NCBI RefSeq assembly: GCF_013410215.1
Contig: NZ_JACCFQ010000001.1
Location: forward strand, 1,922,001 to 1,986,000
Direction of reading: 5' to 3'
Source of the DNA: Nesterenkonia sandarakina
GTDB taxonomy: Bacteria; Actinomycetota; Actinomycetes; Actinomycetales; Micrococcaceae
Length of the DNA stretch: 64,000 bases
Shown here: positions 18,926 to 28,675 of the stretch, piece after piece
How positions within the stretch are numbered: the stretch's first letter is position 1
Layout: each line of letters starts with the position of its first letter
Made by a program: the position numbers and the translations under genes
Notes under the pieces: model-generated
Seen by the model: only the letters and a program-made list of their open reading frames with translations
Databases searched by the model: none
What the model was told of the DNA's origin: nothing

Positions 18926-19116
18926 CTGACGTACTCCCGCCCCCGCGGTTGAGTCACCTTCTGATCGCCCGGCCGGCCTTCTGAGTCGGCCCTGTTGCCA
19001 GTGCGCGGAGCCCGGCACGCCGAAGACCCATCTTCGGTCTTGCGGGCCGCGACTGCGGCACACGCCATCCACACCACGAGCAAGTCCCGACCGATCTCCA
19101 CAGCGGACCCGTGCAC

Positions 19117-19145
19117 TTAACCATGTCCCGGGTCGAACGTAGGAT
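19117..19145 (+). promoter_or_regulatory. Sigma-70-type promoter of hflX
   Basis: TTAACC (19117-19122) and TAGGAT (19140-19145) are spaced by 17 bp, giving a leader of about 45 nt that carries the AAGGAG site used by hflX. The rest of the 18926-19195 gap shows nothing recognisable. Confidence 0.5.
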
Positions 19146-19195
19146 GGAGATCCACGGCGGGCAGGGCCAGGCCGAAAACTGGTCCTAAGGAGATC

Positions 19196-20821
19196 ATGAC
19201 CAAGCAGAACCACACGCCCGAACCTTCCGGCGAGACCCCCGAGGGCACCCCGGCGTCAGCCGCAGAGCAGTCCTCCGTCGATGCCACCATCGAGCGGATC
19301 CTCGCCGCCGACCGCGCCCGCGAGCAGACCCCAGGGCGGACCACCCGTTTCGAGGCTGAACCCGGTTCCCGGCGGGGCGGCATTCTCGGCGAGCAGGCCC
19401 GGGAGCTCTCCGATGAGACCTCACACACCGACTCCGACGGTGAGCAGTATGACCTCATGGAGCGCCGCTCGCTGCGCCGGGTGGATGGACTCTCCACCGA
19501 GCTGGAAGATGTCTCCGAGGTTGAATACCGTCAGCTCCGTCTGGAGCGGGTGGTCCTCGCCGGGCTCTGGGGCGAGGGCACCGTGGCGGAGGCGGAGTAC
19601 TCCCTGCGCGAGCTCTCCGCCCTGGCGGAGACCGCAGGCTCCACCGTCCTCGACGGGTTCCTGCAGCGCCGCGCCAAACCCGACCCCGGAACCTTCTTCG
19701 GGTCCGGCAAGGCCGAAGAGATCAGAGTGGCCGTGGCCGAACTCGGCGCCGACACCGTCGTGGTCGACTCCGAGCTCGCCCCGTCCCAGCGCCGCGGACT
19801 CGAAGACATCGTCAAGGTCAAGGTGATCGACCGCACCGGTCTGATTCTGGACATCTTCGCTCAGCACGCGAAATCCCGCGAGGGCAAGGCCCAGGTGGAG
19901 CTGGCGCAGATGGAGTACATGCTCCCGCGGCTGCGTGGCTGGGGCGAGTCGCTCTCCCGCCAGGCAGGTGGCCAGGTGGGCGGCGCGAGCGCGGGCATCG
20001 GGTCCCGCGGACCCGGTGAGACCAAGATCGAGCTGGACCGTCGCCGGATCAACGCGCGCATGTCCAAGCTGCGCAAGGACATTGCGGCGATGAAGCCGGC
20101 CCGTGATGCCAAGCGGGCCAACCGCAAGCGCAATGCTGTCCCCTCCGTGGCGATCGCCGGGTACACCAACGCCGGGAAGTCCTCGTTGCTGAACCGGCTC
20201 ACCGACGCCGGAGTGATGGTCGAGAACGCGCTGTTCGCGACCCTGGACCCCACCACCCGCAAGGCGGTCACCCCGGACGGGATCGGTTATACGCTCTCTG
20301 ACACGGTGGGCTTCGTCCGCCAGCTGCCCACCCAGCTGATCGAGGCGTTCCGCTCCACTCTGGAGGAGGTGGCCGACGCCGATCTCATCCTGCACGTCGT
20401 CGACGCGTCGCACCCCGAGCCCGAAGGGCAGATCCAGGCGGTCCGCACGGTTCTGGCCGAGGTGGACGCGCACGAGGTGGACGAGATCATCGTGCTGAAC
20501 AAGGCCGACGTCGCCGACTGGGACGTGGTGGAACGAATCCGACGGCGGGAGCCACACACCATCGTGGTCTCGGCTCACAGCGGAGAGGGCATCGCGGAGC
20601 TGCGCGAGCTGATCAGCAGCTCCATCCCGCGCCCCAGCGTCCCGCTGGAGCTGATGGTTCCCTACTCACACGGTGACATCGTCTCCAGGCTCCATGCCGA
20701 GGACGCCGAGATCCTCTCCACCGAGTACCTGGAGGAGGGCACCTTGTTGAAGGTGCTGGTCCGTCGGGAGCTCGCCGGGGACCTCTCCGAGTTCCAGGTC
20801 ACCGCAGAGCCGACGCCTTGA
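19196..20821 (+). CDS. hflX: GTPase HflX
   Basis: A 541-residue ribosome-associated GTPase that splits stalled or heat-damaged ribosomes. A disordered N-terminal extension (about 110 residues) precedes the HflX domain (ERVVLAGLWGEGTVAEAE to PDPGTFFGSGKAEEI) and the Gly-rich helical linker (RLRGWGESLSRQAGGQVGG, then GSRGPGETKIELDRR). The G domain has G1 GYTNAGKSSL (Lys328), G3 DTVGFV and G4 NKAD. The ATG at 19196 has an AAGGAG site 5 nt upstream. Its last bases overlap the start of dinG (TTGA), so the two are coupled. The association with ribosome rescue fits smpB and ssrA further along, but these are not in the same operon. Confidence 0.96.
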   Translation: MTKQNHTPEPSGETPEGTPASAAEQSSVDATIERILAADRAREQTPGRTTRFEAEPGSRRGGILGEQARELSDETSHTDSDGEQYDLMERRSLRRVDGLSTELEDVSEVEYRQLRLERVVLAGLWGEGTVAEAEYSLRELSALAETAGSTVLDGFLQRRAKPDPGTFFGSGKAEEIRVAVAELGADTVVVDSELAPSQRRGLEDIVKVKVIDRTGLILDIFAQHAKSREGKAQVELAQMEYMLPRLRGWGESLSRQAGGQVGGASAGIGSRGPGETKIELDRRRINARMSKLRKDIAAMKPARDAKRANRKRNAVPSVAIAGYTNAGKSSLLNRLTDAGVMVENALFATLDPTTRKAVTPDGIGYTLSDTVGFVRQLPTQLIEAFRSTLEEVADADLILHVVDASHPEPEGQIQAVRTVLAEVDAHEVDEIIVLNKADVADWDVVERIRRREPHTIVVSAHSGEGIAELRELISSSIPRPSVPLELMVPYSHGDIVSRLHAEDAEILSTEYLEEGTLLKVLVRRELAGDLSEFQVTAEPTP

Positions 20822-22851
20822 GCGTGAGCACCAGCCGGTCCACCGGATACCAGGAGACGACGGAGCTTCTCGAACGTGCCGTCACCGCGATGGGCGGGGT
20901 CAAGCGGTCCGGGCAGGTGACCATGGCCGAGCATGTCGCCATGGCGCTGCGCAAGCGGCGCCATCTCCTGGTCCAGGCGGGTACGGGCACCGGAAAGTCT
21001 CTGGCCTACCTGGTCCCGGCCGTGGTCCACGCCCTGGACGCGGAGAAGCCGGTGCTGATCTCTACCGCGACCCTGGCGCTGCAGGCGCAGATCATGGGTC
21101 GTGATCTTCCCCGACTGCTGGAGAACATCGCCGAGCACGTGGAGCGTGAGGTCGATGTCGCCCTGGTCAAGGGTCGGGCGAACTACGCGTGCAAACACAA
21201 GATGGACGGCGGATTCCCCGAGGACGACGACGAGCAGGCGCTGTTCGCCTTCGCCGACGAGCCGACCGGAGGGGTGTCCGCCGTGGAACCCGGCTCGCAG
21301 CTGGGCAAGGAGATTGTGGCGCTGCGCGAGTGGGCCGAGGTCACCGAGACCGGGGACCGCGACGACCTGCCCCACGGGGTGACCGACCGGGCCTGGCGCC
21401 AGATCTCGGTGAACGCAGTGGACTGCATCGGGCCCCGAAAGTGCCCGATGGCGGCCGAGTGCTTCTCCGAGCGCGCCCGGGAGAAGGCCAGGGACGCGGA
21501 TCTGGTGGTCACGAATCACGCCATGCTCGCCATCGACGCCTTCGAGGGCCTCGACGTGCTGCCGGAGCACGACGCGGTCATCGTCGATGAGGCCCACGAG
21601 CTGGCTGACCGGGTGACCTCTGCGGTCACCGCTCAGCTCTCCGCGGCGATGATCAAGGCCGCGGCGTCCTCGGCCCGGCGGCATACAGCGATCAACGTCG
21701 AGGCGCTTCAGAGCTCTGCGGTCGCCGTCGAGGCGGCCTTCCACCGGGTGGACTCTGGCCTTCTGGCGCGCGGACTGAACCCTCAACAGCGCGAGGCCGT
21801 GGAGCTGGCACGAAACGCCGCCCGCACCGCCCTCTCGGACTCGAAACCCTCCGGCGACGCCGAAGCCGATCCGGGGCGCAACACGGCCAGGTCGCGGATG
21901 CAGGCCGTGCTCGAGACCGCGAACCGGATCCTGGAATCTCCGGAGACCCCCGATGTGGTCTGGCTGAACCGGCCGGGCAGCTTCGTCCCGGGGCGGGGAT
22001 ACCAGGAGGCCGATCTGGAGGAATCTCCGCTGATCTACGTCGCGCCGACGTCCGTGGCCGGGCGGCTGCGCGATGGGCTCTTTGGTGATCGCACCGTGGT
22101 GCTGACCTCCGCCACCCTGACCATCGGTGACAGCTTCGACCCGGTGGCGGGGTCGCTGGGCCTGGCGGGGGAGAAGGCTCCTGCCTGGGATGCCGTGGAC
22201 GTGGGAAGCCCGTTCGACTACCCCAAGCAGGGGGTGCTCTATGTTGCCAAGCACCTGCCCCCGCCCTCGATGAAGACCGCCCAGGCCCAGCGCGATGAGC
22301 TGGCCGGGTTGATCGAGGCGTCCAAGGGCGCGACCCTGGCACTGTTCTCCTCTCGCCGTGCGGCGGAGGAGGCGGCCGAGGACCTCCGTGAGCGACTGGA
22401 CCTCCCGATCCTCTGCCAGGGAGACTCCACCATGTCCTCGCTGGTGCGCGCCTTCGCCGAAGACGAGGAGACCTGCCTCTTCGGCACGATGAGCCTCTGG
22501 CAGGGCGTCGATGTCCCCGGGCGCTCCTGTCGCCTGGTCGCCATCGACCGGATCCCCTTTCCACGCCCCGATGACCCGCTGGTAAGCGCACGCAGCCAGG
22601 AGGTCACTCGGCACGGCGGGAACGGCTTCATGCAGGTCGCTGCGACGCACGCCGCCACCAGGTTGGCTCAGGGCGCCGGTCGGCTGATCCGCACTTCGGA
22701 GGACAAGGGGGTGCTGGCGATTCTGGACTCACGTCTGGCCACCGCGCGCTACGGGGGATTCCTCAAGCGCTCGATGCCGGACTTCTGGCCGACCGCCAAC
22801 GGGGACCTTGCTCGCGGAGCTCTGGCGCGCCTGGCTGAGAACGGGCGTTGA
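20818..22851 (+). CDS. dinG: DinG-type ATP-dependent DNA helicase
   Basis: A 677-residue superfamily 2 helicase of the XPD/DinG group. Walker A is GTGTGKS (Lys60), the DEAH box is at 257-260 (VDEAHELAD). Four cysteines suited to a [4Fe-4S] cluster are Cys125, Cys203, Cys209 and Cys215, as in XPD-like helicases. The C-terminal helicase motifs include VVLTSATLTIGDSF, GTMSLWQGVDVPG and GAGRLIRTSEDKG, the motif VI arginines being visible. Start is TTG 20818 in a 4-nt overlap with hflX; GTG 20824 is an alternative two codons on. There is no SOS box at the hflX promoter, so damage induction is not evident despite its position beside lexA. Confidence 0.93.
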   Translation: MSVSTSRSTGYQETTELLERAVTAMGGVKRSGQVTMAEHVAMALRKRRHLLVQAGTGTGKSLAYLVPAVVHALDAEKPVLISTATLALQAQIMGRDLPRLLENIAEHVEREVDVALVKGRANYACKHKMDGGFPEDDDEQALFAFADEPTGGVSAVEPGSQLGKEIVALREWAEVTETGDRDDLPHGVTDRAWRQISVNAVDCIGPRKCPMAAECFSERAREKARDADLVVTNHAMLAIDAFEGLDVLPEHDAVIVDEAHELADRVTSAVTAQLSAAMIKAAASSARRHTAINVEALQSSAVAVEAAFHRVDSGLLARGLNPQQREAVELARNAARTALSDSKPSGDAEADPGRNTARSRMQAVLETANRILESPETPDVVWLNRPGSFVPGRGYQEADLEESPLIYVAPTSVAGRLRDGLFGDRTVVLTSATLTIGDSFDPVAGSLGLAGEKAPAWDAVDVGSPFDYPKQGVLYVAKHLPPPSMKTAQAQRDELAGLIEASKGATLALFSSRRAAEEAAEDLRERLDLPILCQGDSTMSSLVRAFAEDEETCLFGTMSLWQGVDVPGRSCRLVAIDRIPFPRPDDPLVSARSQEVTRHGGNGFMQVAATHAATRLAQGAGRLIRTSEDKGVLAILDSRLATARYGGFLKRSMPDFWPTANGDLARGALARLAENGR

Positions 22852-22950
22852 GCCGAACGCTGGACTCTGTCCGTCTCCGGCGCGCCCAAGCCCTTCCGGG
22901 GCGGCCCGTACCGGGGTAGCCGTCGTTCAGGCGCGCTGTCCCGTCGAGTG

Positions 22951-22975
22951 GCCGCCGTCGTTCAGGTGCGGCGGC
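22951..22975. terminator. Hairpin between convergent dinG and lexA
   Basis: GCCGCC (22951-22956) pairs with GGCGGC (22970-22975). A related direct repeat (GCCGTCGTTCAGG) occurs at about 22918-22930 and 22954-22966. It may serve both genes; support is weak. Confidence 0.35.
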
Positions 22976-22995
22976 TGTTCAGAGGTTGCGGTCAC

Positions 22996-23715
22996 TCAGA
23001 GGCTGCGCAGCACCGTGACGACCTTGCCCATGATGGTGGACTCGTCGCCGAGGATGGGCTCGTACTGCCGGTTCTGGGGCAGCAGCCACACATGGCCGTC
23101 CCGGCGCTTGAGCGTCTTCACGGTGGCTTCATCGTCCAACAGGGCGGCGACGATGTCACCGTTCTCGGCCGTGCTCTGACGTCGCACCACGACCCAGTCG
23201 GCTTCGAAGATGCCGGCCTCGATCATGGAATCACCGCGCACCTGGAGCATGAAGAGTTCGCCCTCGCCGGTGAGCTGGCGGGGAAGCGGCATGATGTCCT
23301 CGACCCGCTGCTCGGCCAAGATCGGACCACCCGCAGCGATCTGTCCCACCACAGGGATCTCCGCGATCCGACTGTCCGACTCCTCCCGGTAGCCGTGGAG
23401 GTCGACCACGGCGTCCTGGTCGGATGAGTCGGATTCCTGGGCAGGTTCCCCGAGCACCAGCGCGCCGCTTGAGTCGCGCAGGACCTCCATGGCCCGGGGG
23501 CGTCCGGGGACCCGCCTGAGGTATCCCATCTCCTGCAGACGAGCCAGCTGATGCGTCACTGAGGAGAGCGAAGCCAGCCCGCAGGCGTCACCGATCTCCC
23601 GCATGGAGGGCGGATAGCTGCGCTCGGCCAGCGATTCCTGGATGACGTCGACGATCTGCCGCTGCCGATCCGTCAATCGCGGCGCTGCTGATGAGTCCTG
23701 GGTGTTGCGCGCCAT
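22996..23715 (-). CDS. lexA: SOS repressor LexA
   Basis: A 239-residue repressor of the DNA-damage response. The N-terminal winged helix ([51 protein letters not shown]) binds SOS boxes. The self-cleavage site is Ala128-Gly129 (QIAAGGP) and the catalytic dyad is Ser163 (GDSMIEAG) and Lys200 (EATVKTL), all intact. An acidic linker of about 20 residues lies at 90-110. The ATG at 23715 has a GGAGG site 6-7 nt upstream. It is divergent from a LysM membrane protein gene, and the 218-nt space between them carries LexA-type boxes, giving autoregulation. Confidence 0.98.
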   Translation of the reverse strand: MARNTQDSSAAPRLTDRQRQIVDVIQESLAERSYPPSMREIGDACGLASLSSVTHQLARLQEMGYLRRVPGRPRAMEVLRDSSGALVLGEPAQESDSSDQDAVVDLHGYREESDSRIAEIPVVGQIAAGGPILAEQRVEDIMPLPRQLTGEGELFMLQVRGDSMIEAGIFEADWVVVRRQSTAENGDIVAALLDDEATVKTLKRRDGHVWLLPQNRQYEPILGDESTIMGKVVTVLRSL

Positions 23716-23796
23716 TGCTGCCTCCGTAGTTGTGCCGGCCCCGTGTCAGCATCCATGTCAGACCCTGCTGATGGACTGTTCACAGTGAGATTCGCT

Positions 23797-23812
23797 TCGA
23801 AGATCACTTCGA
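23797..23812. promoter_or_regulatory. LexA box in the lexA/LysM intergenic region
   Basis: TCGAAGATCACTTCGA is a perfect palindrome in its 6-bp arms with the same N4 spacing as the SOS consensus TCGAAC-N4-GTTCGA, and shares the left arm TCGAAG with the recA box. It lies 82 nt upstream of the lexA start. Confidence 0.7.
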
Positions 23813-23900
23813 ACATGGCGCTCAGGTTACTCGAAATCGTAGAGAGATTCCATCAAATCTGCGGCGAGTCTGGCCAAGTTTCGAAACTATGTGCTAGAAA

Positions 23901-23916
23901 TAGTACACACGTTCGA
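23901..23916. promoter_or_regulatory. Degenerate LexA-like box before the LysM gene
   Basis: TAGTACACACGTTCGA has a perfect right arm (GTTCGA) and 4 of 6 matching bases in the left arm at the right spacing, 18 nt before the LysM ATG. Another weak candidate (TCGAAA with a poor right arm) starts at 23881. Confidence 0.45.
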
Positions 23917-23933
23917 ATGAGAGGTTCTTTCCC

Positions 23934-24299
23934 ATGAGTACAGCACAGCTTGGATTCGCACCCGCCGACTCTGCTCCTGCCTCGGGCGTGCACCTGACCC
24001 GTCGCGGTCGCTTCCTCCTGTTGGGCCTTCCTGTCCTGGCCGCCCTGACGATGGCGCTCCTCGGGGCGCTGATCCTGGCAGCCTCATGGATGAACCAGGC
24101 GCAGGCCTCCTCGAGTGAGGCCCCCGGCGTGGAGGCCCAGGTGGTCACCGTTGGAGCGGGGGACACGCTCTGGAGCGTGGCGGCCTCCGTGGAGTCAGAC
24201 GAACGCCCCCAGGTCCTCATCGGACAGATCGCTGAGCTCAACGACCTCAGCGGCTCCGAGCTCACCCCCGGCCAGGAGCTTTTCGTCCCGGTGGACTGA
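23934..24299 (+). CDS. Small membrane protein with LysM domain, candidate SOS cell-division inhibitor
   Basis: A 121-residue protein with one membrane helix (about residues 27-49: RRGRFLLLGLPVLAALTMAL, GALILAASW) and a C-terminal LysM domain (VTVGAGDTLWSVAASV, then IAELNDLSGSELTPGQELFVP). It is divergent from lexA and the space between carries LexA-type boxes. In the same position Mycobacterium tuberculosis has Rv2719c and Corynebacterium has DivS, and Bacillus has YneA; these are small DNA-damage-induced envelope proteins that delay division, and Rv2719c and YneA also have LysM domains. The role here is inferred from location, size and domain; no hydrolase domain is present. ATG 23934 follows a GAGAGG site. 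Confidence 0.8.
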   Translation: MSTAQLGFAPADSAPASGVHLTRRGRFLLLGLPVLAALTMALLGALILAASWMNQAQASSSEAPGVEAQVVTVGAGDTLWSVAASVESDERPQVLIGQIAELNDLSGSELTPGQELFVPVD

Positions 24300-24339
24300 G
24301 AAGGTTTCCTGTCCCGGAGGTCGGAGCGGCGCACCCCGC

Positions 24340-24345
24340 TAGAAT
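24340..24345 (+). promoter_or_regulatory. -10 element of the his operon, probable leaderless transcript
   Basis: TAGAAT ends 6 nt before the hisC GTG at 24352, with no Shine-Dalgarno sequence. Confidence 0.6.
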
Positions 24346-24351
24346 ATTGCG

Positions 24352-25491
24352 GTGACTTCATCTCGCTCCCGGAACCTGTCCCGTCTGCCGCTGCGCGAGG
24401 AGCTCCAGGGTCAAGAACCCTACGGTGCGCCGCAGCTGAGCGTGAAGGCGATGCTCAACGTCAACGAGACCACCTACGACGTCCCCGCCGACGTCGTGGA
24501 CGCGATCGGCAAAGAGGTTCGCGCCGCGGCCGCCCATCTCAACCGCTACCCGGACCGGGAATTCTCGGCTCTGCGGGACAAGCTGGCCGAGTACCTCAAC
24601 CGAGATCTCGCCTCAGAAGCCCAGCCTGCTGAGCTGACGGCCGAGCACATCTGGGCCGCCAATGGCTCCAACGAGATCATGCAGCACATCCTGCAGGCCT
24701 TCGCCGGTCCCGGCCGCTCGGTGCTGGCCTTCCCGCCCACGTACTCCATGTACCCGCTCTATGCGCGCGGCACCTACAGCGAGTACATCGCGGGCACCCG
24801 CGCTGCAGACTTCACGCAGACCCCCGAGGATGTCGCCGCGCAGATCCGGGAGCACCGCCCGAACGTGGTGATCCTGTGTTCTCCGAACAACCCCACCGGC
24901 ACGGCGCTCTCCCTGGAGACCGTGGAAGCGGCCTACGCTGCGGCTGAGGAGTCACAGACCATGGTGGTCGTGGACGAGGCCTACGGCGAGTTCCGCCAGT
25001 CCGGCACCGGGTCGGCGCTGGCTCTGCTGCCCGGGCGGGCGAAGCTGATCGTCTCGCGCACCATGAGCAAGGCCTTCGCGCTGGCGGGGGGTCGACTGGG
25101 GTACCTGGCCGCCGCCCCTGAGGTCACCGACGCCATGCGACTGGTCCGGCTGCCCTATCACCTCTCCGCGGTGACGCAGGCGACCGCCGTCGCTGCCCTG
25201 GACCACTCGGCCACGCTGATGGCCAACGTGGAACGGATCAAGGAACAGCGCGACCGGATCGTGAGCAGTCTGAAACAGATGGGGCTGCACCCGGCGCCCT
25301 CGGATGCGAACTTCGTCTTCTTCGGAGGGCTCGCCGACGAGAAGGCCGCCTGGCGGCACCTCCTGGACGACGGCATCCTGATCCGCGACGTCGGCATCCC
25401 CGGGCACCTGCGCGTCACGGCAGGCACCGCGGAGGAGACCTCTGACTTCCTGGCCTCGTTGCGGCGATTCATCACCAGCACCACCGCGTAG
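24352..25491 (+). CDS. hisC: Histidinol-phosphate aminotransferase
   Basis: A 379-residue PLP-dependent class I aminotransferase that makes histidinol phosphate in histidine biosynthesis. The PLP lysine is Lys240 in [16 protein letters not shown]. Other blocks: [38 protein letters not shown] and VVDEAYGEF. The GTG at 24352 follows a -10 element. It heads the gene string hisC-hisB-hisH-priA-sseB on the plus strand. Related actinobacterial aminotransferases can also act on aromatic amino acids; the position at the head of a his operon favours HisC. Confidence 0.96.
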   Translation: MTSSRSRNLSRLPLREELQGQEPYGAPQLSVKAMLNVNETTYDVPADVVDAIGKEVRAAAAHLNRYPDREFSALRDKLAEYLNRDLASEAQPAELTAEHIWAANGSNEIMQHILQAFAGPGRSVLAFPPTYSMYPLYARGTYSEYIAGTRAADFTQTPEDVAAQIREHRPNVVILCSPNNPTGTALSLETVEAAYAAAEESQTMVVVDEAYGEFRQSGTGSALALLPGRAKLIVSRTMSKAFALAGGRLGYLAAAPEVTDAMRLVRLPYHLSAVTQATAVAALDHSATLMANVERIKEQRDRIVSSLKQMGLHPAPSDANFVFFGGLADEKAAWRHLLDDGILIRDVGIPGHLRVTAGTAEETSDFLASLRRFITSTTA

Positions 25492-25529
25492 ACTCAAGAG
25501 TTGGCGTACCCCACCACCAAGCAGGAGTT

Positions 25530-26147
25530 ATGGGAGCAGAATTGATCTCTGGGCGCATCGCCCAGATGGAACGTGTCACCAGCGAGTCCAGCGTCAAGGT
25601 CCGGATGGACCTCGATGGGACCGGCACCTCGAACATCAGCACCGGCGTGCCGTTCTATGACCACATGCTCACCGCGCTGTCCCGGCACTCCCTGATCGAC
25701 CTTGATGTCGAGGCCTCCGGAGACACTCACATCGACGTGCACCACACCGTGGAGGACACCGCGATCGTCCTGGGCGAGGTGCTGCGGGTCGCGCTGGGAG
25801 ACAAGCGCGGGATCCGCCGCTTCGGCAACGCCACCATCCCGCTCGACGAGGCGCTGGCTCAGGCCGTGGTTGATGTCTCCGGCCGGCCATACCTGGTGCA
25901 TTCCGGGGAGCCCGAAGGTCAGCAGTACCACCTCATCGGGGGACACTTCACCGGGTCCATGACCCGCCACGTCTTCGAGGCGATCACCTACCACTCCGGG
26001 ATCTGCCTGCACATGACGCTGCTCGGCGGTCGCGACCCGCACCACATCGTGGAGGCCCAGTTCAAGGCCTTCGCCAGGGCGCTGCGCGAGGCCGTGGAGT
26101 CTGACCCGCGCACCGATGAGATCCCCTCCACCAAGGGTGCACTGTGA
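25530..26147 (+). CDS. hisB: Imidazoleglycerol-phosphate dehydratase
   Basis: A 205-residue monofunctional IGP dehydratase. The metal-binding His/Glu motifs are visible: [31 protein letters not shown], and later [17 protein letters not shown] and [16 protein letters not shown]. There is no phosphatase domain; histidinol phosphatase is supplied by hisN at 51174-51986. ATG 25530 has an AGGAG site. The stop overlaps hisH (GTGA). Confidence 0.97.
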   Translation: MGAELISGRIAQMERVTSESSVKVRMDLDGTGTSNISTGVPFYDHMLTALSRHSLIDLDVEASGDTHIDVHHTVEDTAIVLGEVLRVALGDKRGIRRFGNATIPLDEALAQAVVDVSGRPYLVHSGEPEGQQYHLIGGHFTGSMTRHVFEAITYHSGICLHMTLLGGRDPHHIVEAQFKAFARALREAVESDPRTDEIPSTKGAL

Positions 26148-26785
26148 GCGGCAAGCCCGACGTCGTCGTCCTGGACTACGGCTCCGGCAACATTCACTCC
26201 GCGGTCCGTGCCCTGGAGCGCGCCGGCGCGCAGGTCACCCTGACCAAGGACACCGAGTCGGTGCTCAACGCCTCCGGCCTCGTGGTCCCCGGGGTGGGCG
26301 CCTTCGCGGCGGTGATGTCGGCCCTGCGGGAGATCGACGGTCCGCGCTGGATCGGGCGCAGGATCGCCGGGTCACGCCCGGTGCTCGGCATCTGCGTGGG
26401 CCATCAGGTGATGTTCGACCGCGGGGTGGAGCACGGCATCCCCGCCGAGGGCCTGGGGGAGTGGCCCGGTGAGGTCACCGCCCTGCCTGAGGACGCCGTG
26501 GTGCCGCATATGGGGTGGAACACCGTACGACCGCCCGAGGACAGCGTGCTCTTCGAGGGGCTGAAGGACGAGCGGTTCTACTTCGTGCACTCCTACGCCG
26601 TGCAGTCCTGGGACTTCGATCAGTCCATCGAGTCGATGAACCCGCCGAAGGTGACCTGGAGCCACCACGGCACCGACTTCATCGCCGCAGTGGAGAACGG
26701 ACCGCTCTCCGCCACCCAGTTCCACCCGGAGAAGTCCGGGGACGCCGGGATGCAGCTGCTGCGCAACTGGATCCTGAGCCTCTGA
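26144..26785 (+). CDS. hisH: Imidazole glycerol phosphate synthase subunit HisH
   Basis: A 213-residue class I glutamine amidotransferase that feeds ammonia to HisF. The catalytic triad is Cys84 ([11 protein letters not shown]), His194 and Glu196 ([12 protein letters not shown]). The N-terminus [22 protein letters not shown] and the oxyanion-side VVPGVGAFA are typical. The start is GTG in a 4-nt overlap with hisB. No hisF lies in this window. Confidence 0.97.
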   Translation: MSGKPDVVVLDYGSGNIHSAVRALERAGAQVTLTKDTESVLNASGLVVPGVGAFAAVMSALREIDGPRWIGRRIAGSRPVLGICVGHQVMFDRGVEHGIPAEGLGEWPGEVTALPEDAVVPHMGWNTVRPPEDSVLFEGLKDERFYFVHSYAVQSWDFDQSIESMNPPKVTWSHHGTDFIAAVENGPLSATQFHPEKSGDAGMQLLRNWILSL

Positions 26786-26912
26786 CCCTGGGCCACCCAG
26801 CTGCTGCGACTCTGAGCGCCGGACCCCCGGGCTCTGCCACGCTTGAACCGCCATCTGACACTCCGCACTGATTCCTCCAGCCATCCAACCAGCCGAAAGT
26901 AGAACACGATCC

Positions 26913-27674
26913 ATGACTGAGCCCTCCGCGCCCACCGCCACCGTTCCCGCGCTGGAACTCCTGCCCGCCGTCGACGTCGCCGATGGTCAGGCCGTCCGCC
27001 TGGTCCAGGGCGAGGCCGGTTCGGAGACCGGCTACGGCGACCCGCTGGAAGCCGCCCTGAACTGGCAGCAGCTGGGCGCGGAGTGGATCCACCTGGTGGA
27101 CCTCGACGCAGCGTTCGGCCGTGGTGACAACCGCGACATCATGGCCCGCGTGGTCAAGGAGCTCGGCGTGAAGATCGAACTCTCCGGCGGCATCCGCGAC
27201 GACGAATCCCTGGACCGCGCCCTGGAACTCGGCGCCACCCGGGTCAACCTGGGCACCGCCGCGCTGGAGGACCCGGAATGGACCGCCCGCGCCATCGAAC
27301 GCCACGGCGACGCGATCGCCGTGGGCCTGGACGTGCGCGGAGAGACCCTCGCCGCCCGCGGCTGGACCCGCGAGGGCGGCAACATCTGGGAGGTGCTGCA
27401 GCGCCTGGAAGACGCCGGCTGCCCGCGCTATGTGGTCACCGACGTCACCAAGGACGGCACCCTGCGCGGCCCCAACACCGAGCTGCTGGCCCAGGTCTGC
27501 GCCAAGACCAAGAAGCCCGTGGTCGCCTCCGGCGGCATCTCGTCCTTGGAGGACATCAAGGCCCTGGCGAAGATGGTCTCCCTCGGGGTGGAGGGCGCCA
27601 TCATGGGCAAGGCGCTCTACGCCGGGAAGTTCGAGTTCCCGGATGCCCTGAAGGTGGCCGCAGCCTCCGCATGA
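26913..27674 (+). CDS. priA: Phosphoribosyl isomerase A (HisA/TrpF bifunctional type)
   Basis: A 253-residue (beta/alpha)8 isomerase. The actinobacterial PriA signature is visible: [29 protein letters not shown], then [14 protein letters not shown] and [15 protein letters not shown] in separate blocks. PriA serves histidine (ProFAR isomerase) and tryptophan (PRA isomerase) pathways in actinobacteria lacking trpF; dual use here is inferred from the family. A gap of 127 nt separates it from hisH, and its stop overlaps the next gene by 4 nt (ATGA). Confidence 0.94.
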   Translation: MTEPSAPTATVPALELLPAVDVADGQAVRLVQGEAGSETGYGDPLEAALNWQQLGAEWIHLVDLDAAFGRGDNRDIMARVVKELGVKIELSGGIRDDESLDRALELGATRVNLGTAALEDPEWTARAIERHGDAIAVGLDVRGETLAARGWTREGGNIWEVLQRLEDAGCPRYVVTDVTKDGTLRGPNTELLAQVCAKTKKPVVASGGISSLEDIKALAKMVSLGVEGAIMGKALYAGKFEFPDALKVAAASA

Positions 27675-28570
27675 ACCAGGACGACGCCGCCAGCAGGGAT
27701 CTGCCCGGTCATATCGCCGCCCTGCTGCAGCGGCAGGCCCGGGATGAACACGGCCGACCGGCAGACTCTGCGGGCGTGCCCTGGGAGGATCGAGACCTCT
27801 CCGGAGACGGCAATCCGCTGCACACCTTCGACGGCGACGACGGCCTAGCCACCCCGGCGGTCCGTTCCGCCCGCGAGCGGCTGCTCGCCGGGGAGCTCGA
27901 CGAAGCCGGGTTCGTCAACTCCCTGGCCGGACAGCGACTCTTCGTCCCGGTCCTCGCGGAGCTGGCCGAGGAGGCCGAGCCCGTCCCGAGCGGGCCCGGG
28001 AAGCAGAACGCGCCGGCGGGGGACAAGCAGGCGGATATCACCCTGATCAGCATCACCAGCCGCGACGGACGCCAGACCATGCCGGTCTTCAGCTCCGTGC
28101 AGGCGCTCACCGCCTGGCATGACAAGGCCCGGCCGGTGGCGGCGGAGACCGAGCGGATCATGCTCGCCGCCCTGGCCGAGGGGGCCGAGCTGGCGGTGCT
28201 CGACCCCGGATCCGAGCTGAGCTTCGTGCTGCGCCGCCCGGCGGTGGAAGCACTCGCGCAGGCCACCGGTTGGGTGCCCTCCTATCAGGACCCTGAGCTG
28301 GCCGAGGCGCTGGGCGGCATCTCGGACCTCTGCCCAGGGGTGGTCCAGCTGCAGCTGCAGCCCGGCGACGGCGTCGGGACCCGCACCGCGGCAGGAGACG
28401 CGGTACCCGGTGGCGGCAGCGGACCGGAGCTGAACATCGGGGTGGTGCTGGTGCCAGAAGCCGACGATGTGGATGCTCGGCTGGCGCTGGCCAGCGTGCA
28501 GGCCGCCCTAGGTGAGGTGCAGATGCTGCGTGAGCGCGCGGACTCGGTCCAGGTCAAGCTGGCGCGCTGA
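27671..28570 (+). CDS. SseB-family protein
   Basis: A 299-residue cytoplasmic protein with an SseB N-terminal-type domain (about residues 60-200: [34 protein letters not shown], then [14 protein letters not shown] and VLDPGS). The C-terminal half is a further globular region ending in [16 protein letters not shown]. In actinobacteria this gene typically follows priA and precedes infC; its function is unknown. ATG 27671 overlaps the priA stop. Confidence 0.85.
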   Translation: MNQDDAASRDLPGHIAALLQRQARDEHGRPADSAGVPWEDRDLSGDGNPLHTFDGDDGLATPAVRSARERLLAGELDEAGFVNSLAGQRLFVPVLAELAEEAEPVPSGPGKQNAPAGDKQADITLISITSRDGRQTMPVFSSVQALTAWHDKARPVAAETERIMLAALAEGAELAVLDPGSELSFVLRRPAVEALAQATGWVPSYQDPELAEALGGISDLCPGVVQLQLQPGDGVGTRTAAGDAVPGGGSGPELNIGVVLVPEADDVDARLALASVQAALGEVQMLRERADSVQVKLAR

Positions 28571-28675
28571 GCCACACTGTCGGCCCCGGCAGACGCCCCA
28601 TGTTCAGGGCCGGTCAGGACTTGTCAGCCGCGGCCCAGCAGATGGGTGGTGTTCCGGTGAGGCAATGGGGTCTGT

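Noticed and set aside
19132-19147. LexA box upstream of hflX-dinG
   Set aside because: TCGAAC is followed at the N4 distance by GATGGA, only three of six matches to the right arm.
20662-22650. 662-codon minus-strand frame across hflX end and dinG
   Set aside because: Antisense shadow; His/Arg/Gly-rich product without motifs.
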